From Xylaria sp. FL1777 (Eukaryota; Ascomycota; Sordariomycetes; Xylariales; Xylariaceae): DNA of 64,000 nucleotides. Below the pieces are notes generated by a model. It had not been told where the DNA came from. It was given only the letters and a program-made list of their open reading frames with translations, and made no database searches. Of this stretch, positions 22,466-34,900 are shown piece after piece; within the stretch, counting starts at the first letter, position 1; each line of letters begins with the position of its first letter. The position numbers and the translations under genes are program-made. The stretch spans positions 62,001 through 126,000 of the forward strand of contig MU400540.1 in assembly GCA_022578965.1 (NCBI GenBank), given 5' to 3'.

Positions 22466-25380
22466 TCATCGATTTCTTTGCATATAGTCAGTGTTATCAT
22501 TCTGTTTCCATTATATGAATGTGTTTGTTATGACGCTGCTCTTTTGGGGAAATACAGCTCTAGGCGAGAAGAATTATTTCGTATTGAGTAATAGCAACCT
22601 ACATCATGATACCTTATTATGGTCCTTTGTGTAAAGCAAAGCCCGTTACCCATCTATGTGTTCGTATGTGAAGAGGACACGCACTATGGCCATCATCTTG
22701 ATACCCAGCTATAGTAATACTTACAAATTTTTCCTATTCTAGTGATTGGCCTAAAGAGATGAACATCGAGCCTTGACTACTCGTCAGTGTTTTACTAATT
22801 GCTAATGTATTATGGGATTATCACGAAACCTCACCCAACTTAGCCCCTGGAGAGTAAGGGTTAAACTGCAGAGGTGTTTATCTCGAACCACATATTAACT
22901 AGTAGTGCAAACTATGTTAATACAGATATAAAATGGCCCATTTGCACAACAATAGCATTCAATATTGAATCACAAGCAGCGGGATCTGAGGCGGGAGTAA
23001 AACCCTCTGACGTAGAGTTCATCATGAAAAGTCCATGTGGGATGATACTTTCCTTGTGCTTGTTTAAACCTGCCATACGACTAAGATCAATATATGCCCG
23101 GGAGAAGCTTCACCGCTTTTTATATTACCGCATGCAAAGCTAAAAGTTGTTGACGTTTTTAGCCCGGCGTATAAAAGCTATCCGGTAGAGTTTGCTAGTG
23201 ATGCTAAACTAGGACAATATATTCCTTTATGTGTACGAACCATGAAGCATCTTAAATAGTATATACTGGGTAGAAACTTATACTATAACGGAACGTTAAA
23301 GTAGAGTTTTTCTTATAAAAGCTGGTTTTTGGTGGCGGGGTTGTGTAACATTAACCTTAAGGTAATACACATGGACCTAGATATACCTTCATTATGCTTC
23401 CACGTCTCGTTGAATATGTTATACATTAGTGAAGGGTTAAATGAGCTAAACAGCGAATACCAATAGCGCTGTTAGGAATCGAACCTAACTCACTGTTTAG
23501 CTCAGACGGTAAGTGGGTTATAAGTACTAGTCTTGCTAGTTATCATGCACTTATATGGACTAAACCATCGTTAATACCATTGTCAACGTCTCTACTGTAG
23601 TGTGTAAGCAATAGTTATGAACTATTTTAATAGTTACACAATTAATATCACTTGTATGTCTTAAATATCCACCAAGTTGTTTGTTATGTTTTCCAATGTC
23701 TCATTAAAAATAATATACCTCATTTCTAAGCTTATTTCCTATATTTAATTCCTTAGAACAAAAGTGAGGCTTAATAGACTTTATTAACTATAATCAGTAT
23801 TTGGCATTAAATAATGAAGAAATAAATCTTCTTTCTTTTGATTTGCTATGTTAACATTAAGTGAATCGACATAGCATTACTACATCACTGCTTTTGTATC
23901 CTTAGATGTTTGAAATGCATCGACGAATGGATTACCGAATCATATAAGGTTACTACAAGTCTTTATCCTAGTCTGCCATGGCTCCTATGTCCTCGATGTC
24001 CGAAAAACCTGGGGCTTGGCAATGATAATTACGAGTATGATATGTACTGCTTCAACTAAGGAGCAAAGGCGTTCGTGAGATCGTCATTAACTATCTCCTA
24101 TTTTTTATCTGTTCTCCCTAGTATCGCTATAGTATCTTCAGGTGGGATTAGATTGCATGGTGTAGTATATACCAAGCTTCCTCGCCGCCAAAAGTCTAAG
24201 GAAAATAAAGTTCGATTTCATCTATGAAGAAGCAGAAAGATATTTGAAGCTCTTGTCTCGATCGGTAAGGGTCATCTAGTGTCCTGGTTCCACAATGCTT
24301 GTTTAAGACCGAATGCCTCTAGTCTTCTTTAACGGCAACGCTCTCCTTTTGTTAGGAGAAGATGACACGCCAACCCCTCCTAGCTTTATTGCTCTTCCGT
24401 AGTTGTTCCAAATATCCAGTGGCTATTGCCATGAATGTTCTCCTATACGCAAGTTTCATTACTGCTTGCTGATAGAGTTTCGTCTCTGATAGAGTTTCGT
24501 TTGCTGTTTCGCAAGAAGAGCCAAGTACTCGAGACGGTAGGAAAAGCCCTCATTCACCACAATTACCTCAACATTAATGTCGCAGAAGGCTTCTCTATCA
24601 GCAGTATAGCAAATTATAGTTGCTAACGCGGTTCTAGGAGTTTGAGAGGTCTAACTGGTGAGTAAGTGAGGACAGTCAGAAAACCCCGTTATGAGAAAAC
24701 ACCATGTGTTCTAATATCTAAAGGCGTTTCTTCACTTCCACGTTATTCAGCGCTTCCAAATTTTTAAAAAATCACACATGAAAAATACTACCTTTGGTGT
24801 GTTAATCATTATATCTTACAAAGGTATCAAGTTAGCTAGAAACCCAGTCTACATCACTCCTGTCTCGAGATCTCTAGTGAGAGTTTCTTTATCATTGGCA
24901 CAACTATAAGGCCTAGGTAACAATCGCATCATGGGAATATGAATTGACAAAACAGACCCTACTTCGACAGTGTGCTGCAGTGTTATATCACTCTGAGCTT
25001 CTACTATCGAGGTATTCACTGCTTATTACAACACAAGGTGATCATCTTCCGAAGTTCTTCAGAGAAAGCTCCTATCTAACAGTACGCGAATGGAATCAAG
25101 GCCAAGCCTGTCCCGGATCTCAACGGAAGAATCTCTAAACTACCCTTACTGTTCCCGTGGATGTCTGAAGACTAGATCCGTCCACACATGCTGATGACGC
25201 GCATAGTGATATGTCGTTCATACTAGCCAGCTCGTACTCTCTACAGCAGGCTCATAACCGAAGTCTCATCATCTCAATACCTGCAGATGACCCCCGAAGC
25301 GGAAAGCTCAAGACAATAGTAAGACGCAAGTGACAGGACCTGTGCTACCAACAAGTAAGGAATTTTTGGTCTCTTAGCGA
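22466..25380. other. AT-rich gene-free tract
   Basis: No gene is supported. From about 23150 to 24900 the sequence is conspicuously AT-rich with stops in every frame and short inverted and direct repeats. These include tRNA-like boxes near 23443-23509, and a CTGATAGAGTTTCGT direct repeat at 24468-24499 with a matching inverted arm near 24593. The composition suggests decayed repeat DNA, possibly after repeat-induced point mutation. No transposase or reverse-transcriptase motif could be read. Confidence 0.5.
23443..23509. repeat. tRNA-like promoter boxes in inverted arrangement
   Basis: The minus strand at 23485-23475 reads GGTTCGATTCC, a perfect pol III B box. It sits in a T-arm-like hairpin, TTAGG-TTCGATT-CCTAA. 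The plus strand at 23498-23509 reads TAGCTCAGACGG, matching the A box of a D-arm. An 11-bp inverted repeat, GAGCTAAACAG at 23443-23453 and CTGTTTAGCTC at 23493-23503, flanks the B box. The boxes are on opposite strands, so this is not a functional tRNA gene. It could be a rearranged tRNA pseudogene or SINE-like remnant. Confidence 0.4.
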
Positions 25381-26759
25381 GCAGTTTACTTACTGCGTAC
25401 ATAGACAAGAGCGAGAACCTGCAGGGGGCCACGGAGCGACTACGCCTAGCGTGACCAACTAGTATAGGTAGATGACGGACGCTGAAGAAAATACGACGGG
25501 GGCAGACAAATGAACTACCTGCCTACGTACGGTACTTACACTAGTTTGCGCCAAAAAACCGAGGGCCGTATTCGTGAAGTGAATAACAATTTAGTAAGTC
25601 CAAAGGCAAATGTGTATGTCATGATCTTTTCCCCCCCAACAGCAAGCAGGCAACTAAGCAAGCGAGAATTGCCATTCCTGTGCCTCTTACTCTCGCTCTC
25701 GCTCTCTCCCCCCACCTGCTTGTCCTTGGTTCCATTGTCTAGACCTGCGGCACCGCCGTCAACAGCGACTACACATATGTACGCCAGTACTGCGTATTGT
25801 GTGTCTAGGTAGGCAGGTAGCGGGAGCGGCGCGAATGCGGAAAGGCAGATCATCTTCCATCATGACGCCGCCTCCCGTCGCGAATTTCCACCAGCTGGCC
25901 AGCTGCGCGTTTGAAGTGCGGTAATGGCGGCGGCGGCTCCTTGCGAAAGCTTCACGTTGGTGTCCAGCCACGACGCCTCGTTTCAAATACCGACCGGCGG
26001 AACCTGCGCCGTCGGGGTCTACCGCTCGCTAATCGCCTCGCATTTACTTACTCTTTCTCTCTTTGATGTCATGTCCGGCTACTATGACCTAGTGTACTGC
26101 GTATGTATAGTGTAGTGTAGTGATGTGATCTGGTGAGGTCAGGTGACGGGTGGTAAGATGGGAATAGCCCTGAAGTTGGTTGAGTACGCAGTATGTAGGT
26201 ACATGGAGCAGCTGCGTAGGGATTATCCACATGTTGCTCTCTAGTGCAGATAGAGAACTGAGATCGATGCAGCGAGAAACATGCAACAAGGGGAAAATGT
26301 TTCTGTAAATAGGTTCAGCAGCAGCTACGAACTGTTCTCGGCCGCTCGCGTGTGTTTTAGACTTATGCGGCATGCGTGACGATATACTTACATCTGTATA
26401 CGCAGTATATTCACTACCTTTCTGTACAGTACACGATGTATGTAGTCTACATACGCATAAGGGATGTGTATGTATACTAGTCGTATTATATTATACTAGT
26501 CGCGGCATTGTGCAAGGCACCGTACTTACACTACTCTGACGGTTCGCCGTGTCCGACGAGACCCCCCTGGGTGGAGCGAGCGAGAGAGGAGCAAGTGAGC
26601 AAGGGATAGAGCATAATCTGGCATATTTTAAGCGGGCCCTTCGGTTAAGAGATGTGAAATGTTTATACGTATACGTCGGTATGATTTGAGATCCTGTGGC
26701 AAGGCGAGGCGAGTTCTCTCTTGTCCCTGCCGCTGTCACCTGCCCGACTGGGGCGGCCG

Positions 26760-26812
26760 TCCATTTTCTCTGTCTCTGTCTCTCTTTCTCTCTCTCTTTC
26801 GCTCTCGGCATT
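26760..26812. repeat. CT-rich (TCTCTG/TCTCTT) tract
   Basis: A near-continuous polypyrimidine simple repeat with TCTCTG units followed by CTTTCTCTCT units. The complement is a polypurine strand. Confidence 0.85.
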
Positions 26813-28894
26813 CATCGCATGCTGCACAAGTCGCACAGCCTTGTTTCAGAAGTTGCCCGTGTTTCTATTCTTGTTCACGTAGATCTGATCTGGAGTTACA
26901 ACCAGAAACAAGAAACGTAGATCAGATAACGGGCTGATGTGCCCTGGTATGTAAGAGGAAGAGGAGGAAGACATGTATGTTGTACTGTACATCCACAGAG
27001 ATGTAAGTCAGTCATTGCCGTGCGGTACTTCGATCGTAAGCCAAGCCTCGAATGTCGATCTCAGTGGGGGAGGCAAGAAAGCTGACCTAGAGAGATCCGA
27101 AAAAAGAAATGACTAATTTCTGAATCTTCTCAACTAGGTAGCCTACTAAGTAAGTAGGCTAGTCTAGTGGTACACTATGTACGTTGAAGGGCTTGCCGTG
27201 ACGTAGTAGCGAGTGCGGTTCCCGTTTCGTTTCACCTGCTCAGCGCGACGAAACGAAACCAAACGAAACCAAACAGCACCCACTCACCTACATGTCTGGC
27301 TGACTGACTGTCGCCTCAACTGGGCCCGCTGTCTAGCCTTCCCCTCATGCACAGAACGCCTCCTCGGTACATGATGTTGCTGTTGTTGTCTCGCCGGGGC
27401 TTCGGATACCCAACGTCCCTCCCGAAGCCGGAGACGAGAGACGCCTCTCTGCCTCGAAATCTGCACACATATGTACTCGAGGGGTGTAGTAAAACGCTGG
27501 GAACCACTAGCGGAGACTCCCTGCTACGTAGTATTGCCAGGCGACGTAGCACGAACTTACCCAGTAGAGGTCAGCACGCAAAAATCTCGGATCGCGCGGT
27601 ACGGTGGCTGATTGACTGAGTAAGTGACCCAAAGGCCAGCTCGCTGGTCGCACATATCCGCGCGGGTGTCACTTGAAACGGGCGCCCGCTGTGTACTGCG
27701 TAGAGAGAGAGAGAGAGAGTCCTGGCTCGGCGCTATCGCGACTCTTGAAACCAGTAGCTGGCTTCTGCGGGCAGCGAAGTGCCTGGATGAACAGTCGGGC
27801 GGGCGAGCTGGACAGATCGGGACATTTGGCGTCCAGTGGCTACGGGGAAGCGCAGCGCAGCTATGCTACAGTATCTCTCCCTCCCCGGCTCTTGGTTGTT
27901 TGGGGTGTATTGTGTGTGGTTTTCCAGCGGGGGTATGACGGTTGAAGTCCTGCCTCTATTGCCATACCCCCTCACTTCCGATAGAGAAACGCCGCTGTCA
28001 TGCCGTCATTATGTAGAGTTCTCTCCTTAGCGAGAGAGTCCTTACTCGAAGGCCGTTGGCAAGGTGTCATGCAGTAGCGGACACCACTAGGGACATTTAC
28101 ATTGCACTACACTACACATAGAAAGGTAGATACCTACATATCAACCATGTCGAGGACTACTTGGTGTAGTGTAGGTTCCTCAGATGATTAGGATATTTGG
28201 TCATGATACTGGCCGTTTGCAGGGTAGCCTGGAGGGTAGACGAGTTTCCCAATGCAACCACATTTCACCGTTTACGTCGCAGTACATGATGGAGCGAACC
28301 TATCACAGACGGCCGTAACAGTTACCTTGTACAGACTGTATGAAGCCTCAGGATCGGCATCCCTGCATCCACATGGCAAAGGCGTGGGATGAGGAGGGAG
28401 GGCGGGAAAGGGGGGAGGTTGAAGGAAAGAAAGAAGCCAAATTAACATGCCGTTAAAACGGCGTCTCCTGCACGTAATCGTGTAGGAATGCTAGGTCGGC
28501 GAATTTGCGAAGGGGGGGATATTAAGGCGACCCCTGACATAACAGTTGATAACGATGCATTCTTCGTTGCAATTAAGGGTAAAAATATATATTTTCGTCC
28601 CAAGGGTTAGTCAGCTTGCGGCGAGTTTAGCATGGTTGCAGCACTATAGTAGTTGAATGTCCGCTGACGCATGACAGTTCTCCATGACTACCAGCATCAG
28701 GGGCAGGCGACAGCTCGAATAGAGAGACAGAGAGGGAGAGAAAAAAGGGCCGTCTTCTGGGTATGCATGCCAGATTGCACGGTTGCGTTGATGCGAGTCC
28801 ATTTACGGCCATTACCCCTCCACGTTGCTCTGCTCAATCGCATCTCGTTCTAAGTATAGAAATTTGGCAGGGATCAGCGAGAGAAGAGAGGGGA

Positions 28895-28910
28895 GGGGGG
28901 GGGGGGGGGG
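28895..28910. repeat. G16 homopolymer
   Basis: Sixteen consecutive G residues preceded by GAAGAGAGGGGAGGG and followed within about 10 bases by CCCCCCTCTTC. The flanks can pair with each other, and the G run could instead form a quadruplex. Homopolymer length may be affected by sequencing error. Confidence 0.8.
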
Positions 28911-31900
28911 TTGATTTCCCCCCTCTTCAGGAATTGTTCACACAATATAACCTCACCCGGACTGGGTAGCTGGCCAGCTATCATGAACTCCGTCCAGTTA
29001 CTAGGGTTCTATCTGCTACGCCGCATGCAAGCATATCGAGGGTCTGCGGAGAATGTGTAATTGTCTCTCTTCTCCTGCAGCATTACGGCAGTGCCTTGCC
29101 TACACGACATGTACGACGTATCGTGGGTCGCTATCCCTATGCCTATGATGGCTCCCTATCTCCAACATCGTTGCCCTTGCTAAATCTAGGCAGGTATTCC
29201 CATACCGATCCGGGGTCGGCGGGGGAAGTGATCGGCTTCCAGACCAGGCTCGTCTAATCCGACCTAATGCATGGGCTTTCCATTATTCTTGGTTTTCCCC
29301 TTGAGGGATCGCATCACGTCGACGCACTGCGCCCTCCGGGGGAGGCGAAGGGTCGGGGAGTATCTAGATCAACGGAGGATGCCTTGGACTCCCGCGTGGG
29401 CGTTGTCTCTCGCGGGTTGCCCAAAGTAACTGTAGACGGGACGTGCGTGTACCTGTCTTCAGTGAAGCACCATCCTATCCAGGGTCTAGTACAGGTATCT
29501 CCTGCATAGGGGTTAAATACCAAGTCCCTAACCAAGCTAGACTGTGTGCTTGTTGGAGCCAAAAATGGATGCTTTCAGGGACCTCTATGCATACATCAGA
29601 TGCTGAATCACTCTATCTCGCCTACTATTTCGAGTTTTTCGTCATGGGGGGTTTCTGGGCTGAGTGGCGACGACCCGGCTGGTCAAATACTGTTTCGAGC
29701 TTGATGTTGCGTCAGTTATGGTGACAATACCCTTCTCTTCCCATGGACGGTGATGTAATTTTGGGTCAGTACTATCCAAGTTACACATGGTGGACGAGCT
29801 AAGCGCAGACAGGTTGCCAAGGTTATATCAGACTCCGAGATCCTGAGCTCAAGACCCTGAATCTATCAACAGCGACTGTCGTCAGTAGTGACGTATAGTC
29901 TTGACTACATTATTCATAGTGCAAACTTGTGCCGCAGACTATGAGTCGCGTCAGAGCAAACTGTGTTATAAGGCTAGTACTACGTCAACCACCCAAGAGC
30001 CTGCATCGGTACAGGGCTGTATATGTTTGGTCTAGACTCAAGTTGTTGTGAAGATACTTCAGGAGTACATGAGTGGAGTTGCGTGTCCACGGGTCCCCTA
30101 AGCGGCTTTCGAATTTACAAAATACCAGCATTGGAGAGTCCTAGTCGTACTAATAGGGTATAAGATAGTCCTGCTTGCATATGCTTGTACCTTTCTACAT
30201 ACACTACATGTAGATCGCTCGTGGCAAACTCCAGCGTGTCGGTTGCAGTTGCGTTGTAACGTCAACGCCGCAGAATTACATTCTACCAGGGAGCTAGTGT
30301 AAATAATCAGAAGCTTTCCCCTGCGTCGCCGCCTCCTACCCGCATGTTGCATGCATAGCACTTATCATGCTTCCAGGGACTGATCAGGCATATCGAGCGA
30401 GGATAGCTATACGCAGTATGTACCAGGTTAAGGAGCTACCAGGTGAATCGAACGTGATTCTCCGTGGTTAAGAATAGAATCCGAATTTACATTAGTGTAG
30501 TTTCGTCGATAGCGGTGGAATAATAGCCTGTGTAGAGAAATGTCAACCTTCTCCTCCACAATTGATGCTGACACGCACCCGGAATTTGTAAATATGTGTA
30601 CATGTTTTCGTCTTTGGGCAGTGGACCGACACGTAAGCCCGCGATGAGAAGCTCGCACGCGTTAGTCGTACGTCCCCTGCTAACTGCTATTACCACGCCA
30701 TTTCTCGCACTCGCTGATATAAGCTCACGCGTCGACCAGCCTGGGTCCAGAAATACTTACCATAAATGAAAGATTTCTATTCGGTGGACAATGTTTGCTT
30801 AGTCTAGTATCTCCTCAGAGTTTCACAAGGCCCATCCGTATTCATACTCAAATCTATCGCCCGTCGCCTTTCATGGCTGTGCTTGAACCGAGAATCCTAG
30901 AGTGTCTCTAGCCATGCTTCAGTCATATGACTTGGTGGCAAGATAGTTTATTTGTTGCCCCCAAACCTATATCGCCACACATGATATGCCCCTGCTGTAA
31001 GTTGCAGGCAGCACCTATCGCCGGGCCGCCTAAGCCTAGTGTAGGCTTTCTGACTTCTAGGGGTGGCAGCAATTTGGAGGAAGTGGCTATGGAAGAAGGT
31101 AAATAAATATGGTTGCGATTGATGAGTGACAAGTTCATAGAGGCACGGGACCGGTAGGTTACACTCTCATTTTGGAGTCTACATACGTATTTGATTTATA
31201 GATTTGATTGGCTACGTTTACGAAGTGAATGCACACTAATCAATTTGAAGCTCTGTACCCTGGTAGTCGTAGAGGTATTAGTCGGAGCTTCAATGACTGC
31301 AATTCGCCCGATAAGCGAGCAATCTATAACTATTTCTCCTAAGCGACATAAAGCAAAAATGCTATCAACTTTAATTGAAGTGAGACAAAGTCGTTGCGTT
31401 AGTTACCAAATGATCCATGTGCGGTTTGTACTACGTTAAGGGAGCTAGTTACGCGGTATACGTGCATTAAGTAATTCAATGAGCTCCAAAGAGCTGGTTG
31501 TGGGTGCGCGGCAAGGAAAGCCTTGTGAAGTCCCAGTGCTTCTTAGTTAGATTGCCGGTCATATAGCATAAACGATGTGATCATAGGTAATGTCGGTAAT
31601 GTTAGTACATATCCGGCTCCTAAAACACCTTGCCTGATACATACAAGTGTGTATCTACGAATTATCAAGTAATGGTGTGAAGCGAAGCAGGTTTATCGGA
31701 TTTAGTAGAGCGATGGACTGCTCAGAGCGTCCGCCCTCAACAACACGGCTACTCCCCTATTGGTTTGGGAACTGCGAACAGTACCGAAGGACCCGGGACT
31801 AATGATTAGCTACCTTGCCCATAAAGACCTGGCAGTAGGACTACCGGCATCTTGGTGTGTGGTATGCGAGTTACGGCGTGTTGCGCCGACAAACCGGACG

Positions 31901-34900
31901 AATTGTCGAGTGGCACTGACGTTGGAAATAGGCGTAGAGTTAGATCGTACGAACTTATGATAATAAGTAAATGGTCGAAGACTGCGTAACATGATTGGGC
32001 TTCGCAGCTATTTCTGTATGGAGTTTTATAGATAAAATTGGTCATGCTGAATGTATACATATATATCTTATGCATGTTGGTAGTTAGTAATGGTAGATAA
32101 AACATGATAGTCTTCGGGTGATAACATGTTGGTAACACTTCTGATAGGTAACAGTTCTATTGGTGCACCTTGATTAGGTATTTCTGCCTGAAATAATCCG
32201 AACACGCGAGAGGCAAGCTGGGGTAGGTGGTGTTACGCATCATTTGGATTCGCTTAGAGCGGACGATCGACGGCGAGGAGCAATAAGGTCAAATGCTGGG
32301 GTTGTTTGCCCAATTGTGTCCCGTACCAGTGCATAGCGTTACATGGTTCTTAGCTTGAGCCAGACATGGAGAAAGACCAGGAGATGACGCCAGAGGTGGC
32401 CTGTTCAGAGGCCTGTTTTGCCATAGGGTGGGAACCGCCAAGCACTTATCTCCTGCACTCCCAACGATGGTGGTCGAGTGGCAAGCCGTGTTTCAGGAGT
32501 TGTTATTTGCGGACTTAGCAGATGGTGCAGTAGTGTTGTACCAGTATACCTAATATGGTACAGCTTGACTGCGGCGCGGTTACATCAGATGACGGGCAAC
32601 CTCGTCAATTCGATGATCGCCAATAGCGGTGCCTCGTTTTGCTCAGCTGGCCAGATGGCACGAATCATAGAAGCGAGATTTTTTGTGGACCATGTTACTA
32701 TCAATAGCATCACAACCCTGAAGCCTGGAATCTGTTTTCGATGACGGCTTCTTCGCAAACATGGCTTGATGCGGTAGAATGTAGGGACCGTTCGCTTTGC
32801 GAATGTGATCGGATGTTTGGAGTCATAGTACAGCATATTGTGACGTAATGTCAATTGAAGAACCGACTACAACACAGTGGTGATGGCATCGGATAGCTAT
32901 TTAAACTCTTCGTGATAGAGGTGTCAGGGCAGCATGCGAAATGCACATGTACACTATATCTGTAGTAACGGCAGCTTTGCGGAGAAACAACTCATCGGAG
33001 CCAATGGAAGGCTTCATGACGATCTTGAAGAGACAGGGTTCTGGAGTCCCGACTGTTCAGCTTCATGTGCTGCCTACACCTTTATCAGAGCACTGAAACA
33101 GGGCGACGGTTTACTTGCTTCCGGTAAGGCGACCCCGGTCTAGGTGCACCCTTGGCGAAGAATTTGCTACTTGCAGCGCAGTGATGACGAAGATCATTGA
33201 CTGCAAGGCAGAACTCACTAATTGCCGTAAAAGAGTTCGAGAGTAATCTCCTTGTCATCCCGACGATATATCCGAGACCGGCCCTGTAAGCGCAATCGAC
33301 TGTACAACTATCCGTCGTCGCGGCCTGGGCTGTCTGACGAGGCATTGAAGCGTACTAAGAAAGGCGGCATGGTGTTGAAGCCTTGCCTTCGGAATACTGC
33401 GTACTGTCATGATGATAGGTTTCCATAATGGTCGCACGGATGGCGGCTTTCCCCACAACGGTCTAATAATCGCTCTCTGTATGACAACGCTACCTTGTAA
33501 TGGGTGCCCGAACTTTTGGAAGATCTGGCCCGCCGAATTCACTGCTGTATTCGCGGTAGCTATCCTCTGTTGGCTGCAAGACGAGTCGGTGTGCATATCA
33601 ATTTAAAAGCTGCGAGCGTGAGGGGATGGAGGTTCATGGTCATGGATTGACAAGGCATGGCAGACAAGCATCAAGCGTCTAATGGACCATTCAAGTATTT
33701 CTCCAAAAGTCCCCTGCCCAACCACGAACGTTGAAACCTGCTTAGGACATCGAGTTGCTGTAGAATTACGGAAGAAGGGGAAAAGTGCATAAGTAGCACC
33801 ACCCGAGCCAATTGCAGCCTCGTAACGGTCATGGGTGCGTATGCAGGACTAGGTACATACAAGTAGGTATGCGAGTAGAGGAGAGAGCACACACTCCATA
33901 CGCATACTTACTATGTACGCAATATGTAGGTATGTTCTGAGTGTGTGACACAAACACAACGAATGGTTACCTCGCAACAGACCAGCGCTTGCTGTGCCGT
34001 AAACCCGCGTAGAACGGTGTCCTGTGGTTCGAGCCGGCGTTGCCTGTATTGTCCTGTACATGACGCTTTTCTCTAAGCCAAGGAGGGCCGGCATCTTTTG
34101 AGCATCATATTGCGAACACCACACACCCCCCACGTAATGTAATGTGCTGCAGAGTACACTACTCTCTAGTAACAACAGATGTTTCTGCCTTGTATACTAT
34201 GACATAGATGTCAGGTAACGGAACGAGACTGCGGCTGCGTGCATAATCTCGGGTTTGTTGGTTGAGGGGGGTCGGCTACCCGTCAGATCTCGAACACAGC
34301 GGTGGTGCAGCAAGCCTCTTCCGGTGTTTGGCATTTTTGTTTCTCGGTGACAAACTCGGCATGTTGGCAGGCGTATCGAATTCGCCGTTTTATTCCTGGG
34401 TTCGCGGCAATTGGTGCTGAGATGGCGATAGTCACCATGCTCGAAGATGCTTCTAAGCTAGGTGTATACGGTTCTGTACGTCTTATCAAGAAAGCAACTT
34501 GCAGAATGTTTTGAGCAAAAGCTTATGGACGCGGACCGAGAACTGGACAGATGCCTGGAGACATTATCCGCCATACATACTTACCGTTGGTAGGTCGACG
34601 TGGTGTTTGCTCGATGAGGCTGCTTCCAACCTAGATAGCTACTTACTGCGTAGTGCGACCACAGCACAGGAGTGTTTTACCTAGTTTAGTGAGTGTAAGT
34701 ACCTACTGCACTTACTGATCAGCCGTAGTCAGATTCTGCCAAACGTAACCGAGTCGATGTATACAGGGGTCCGGCCGGGATATCAGCTCGCGCGATTTAT
34801 TACCGACCAACGTCTTCATGAGAAGGCAAGAACCATGGTAGCATCTTGTACTACTGCGCACAAAAGATTTCATATCGACCCACGATACCTACATTACTGC

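Noticed and set aside
34020..34040. GGTTCGAGCCGG as a possible tRNA T-loop
   Set aside because: No matching stem or A box at the right distance.
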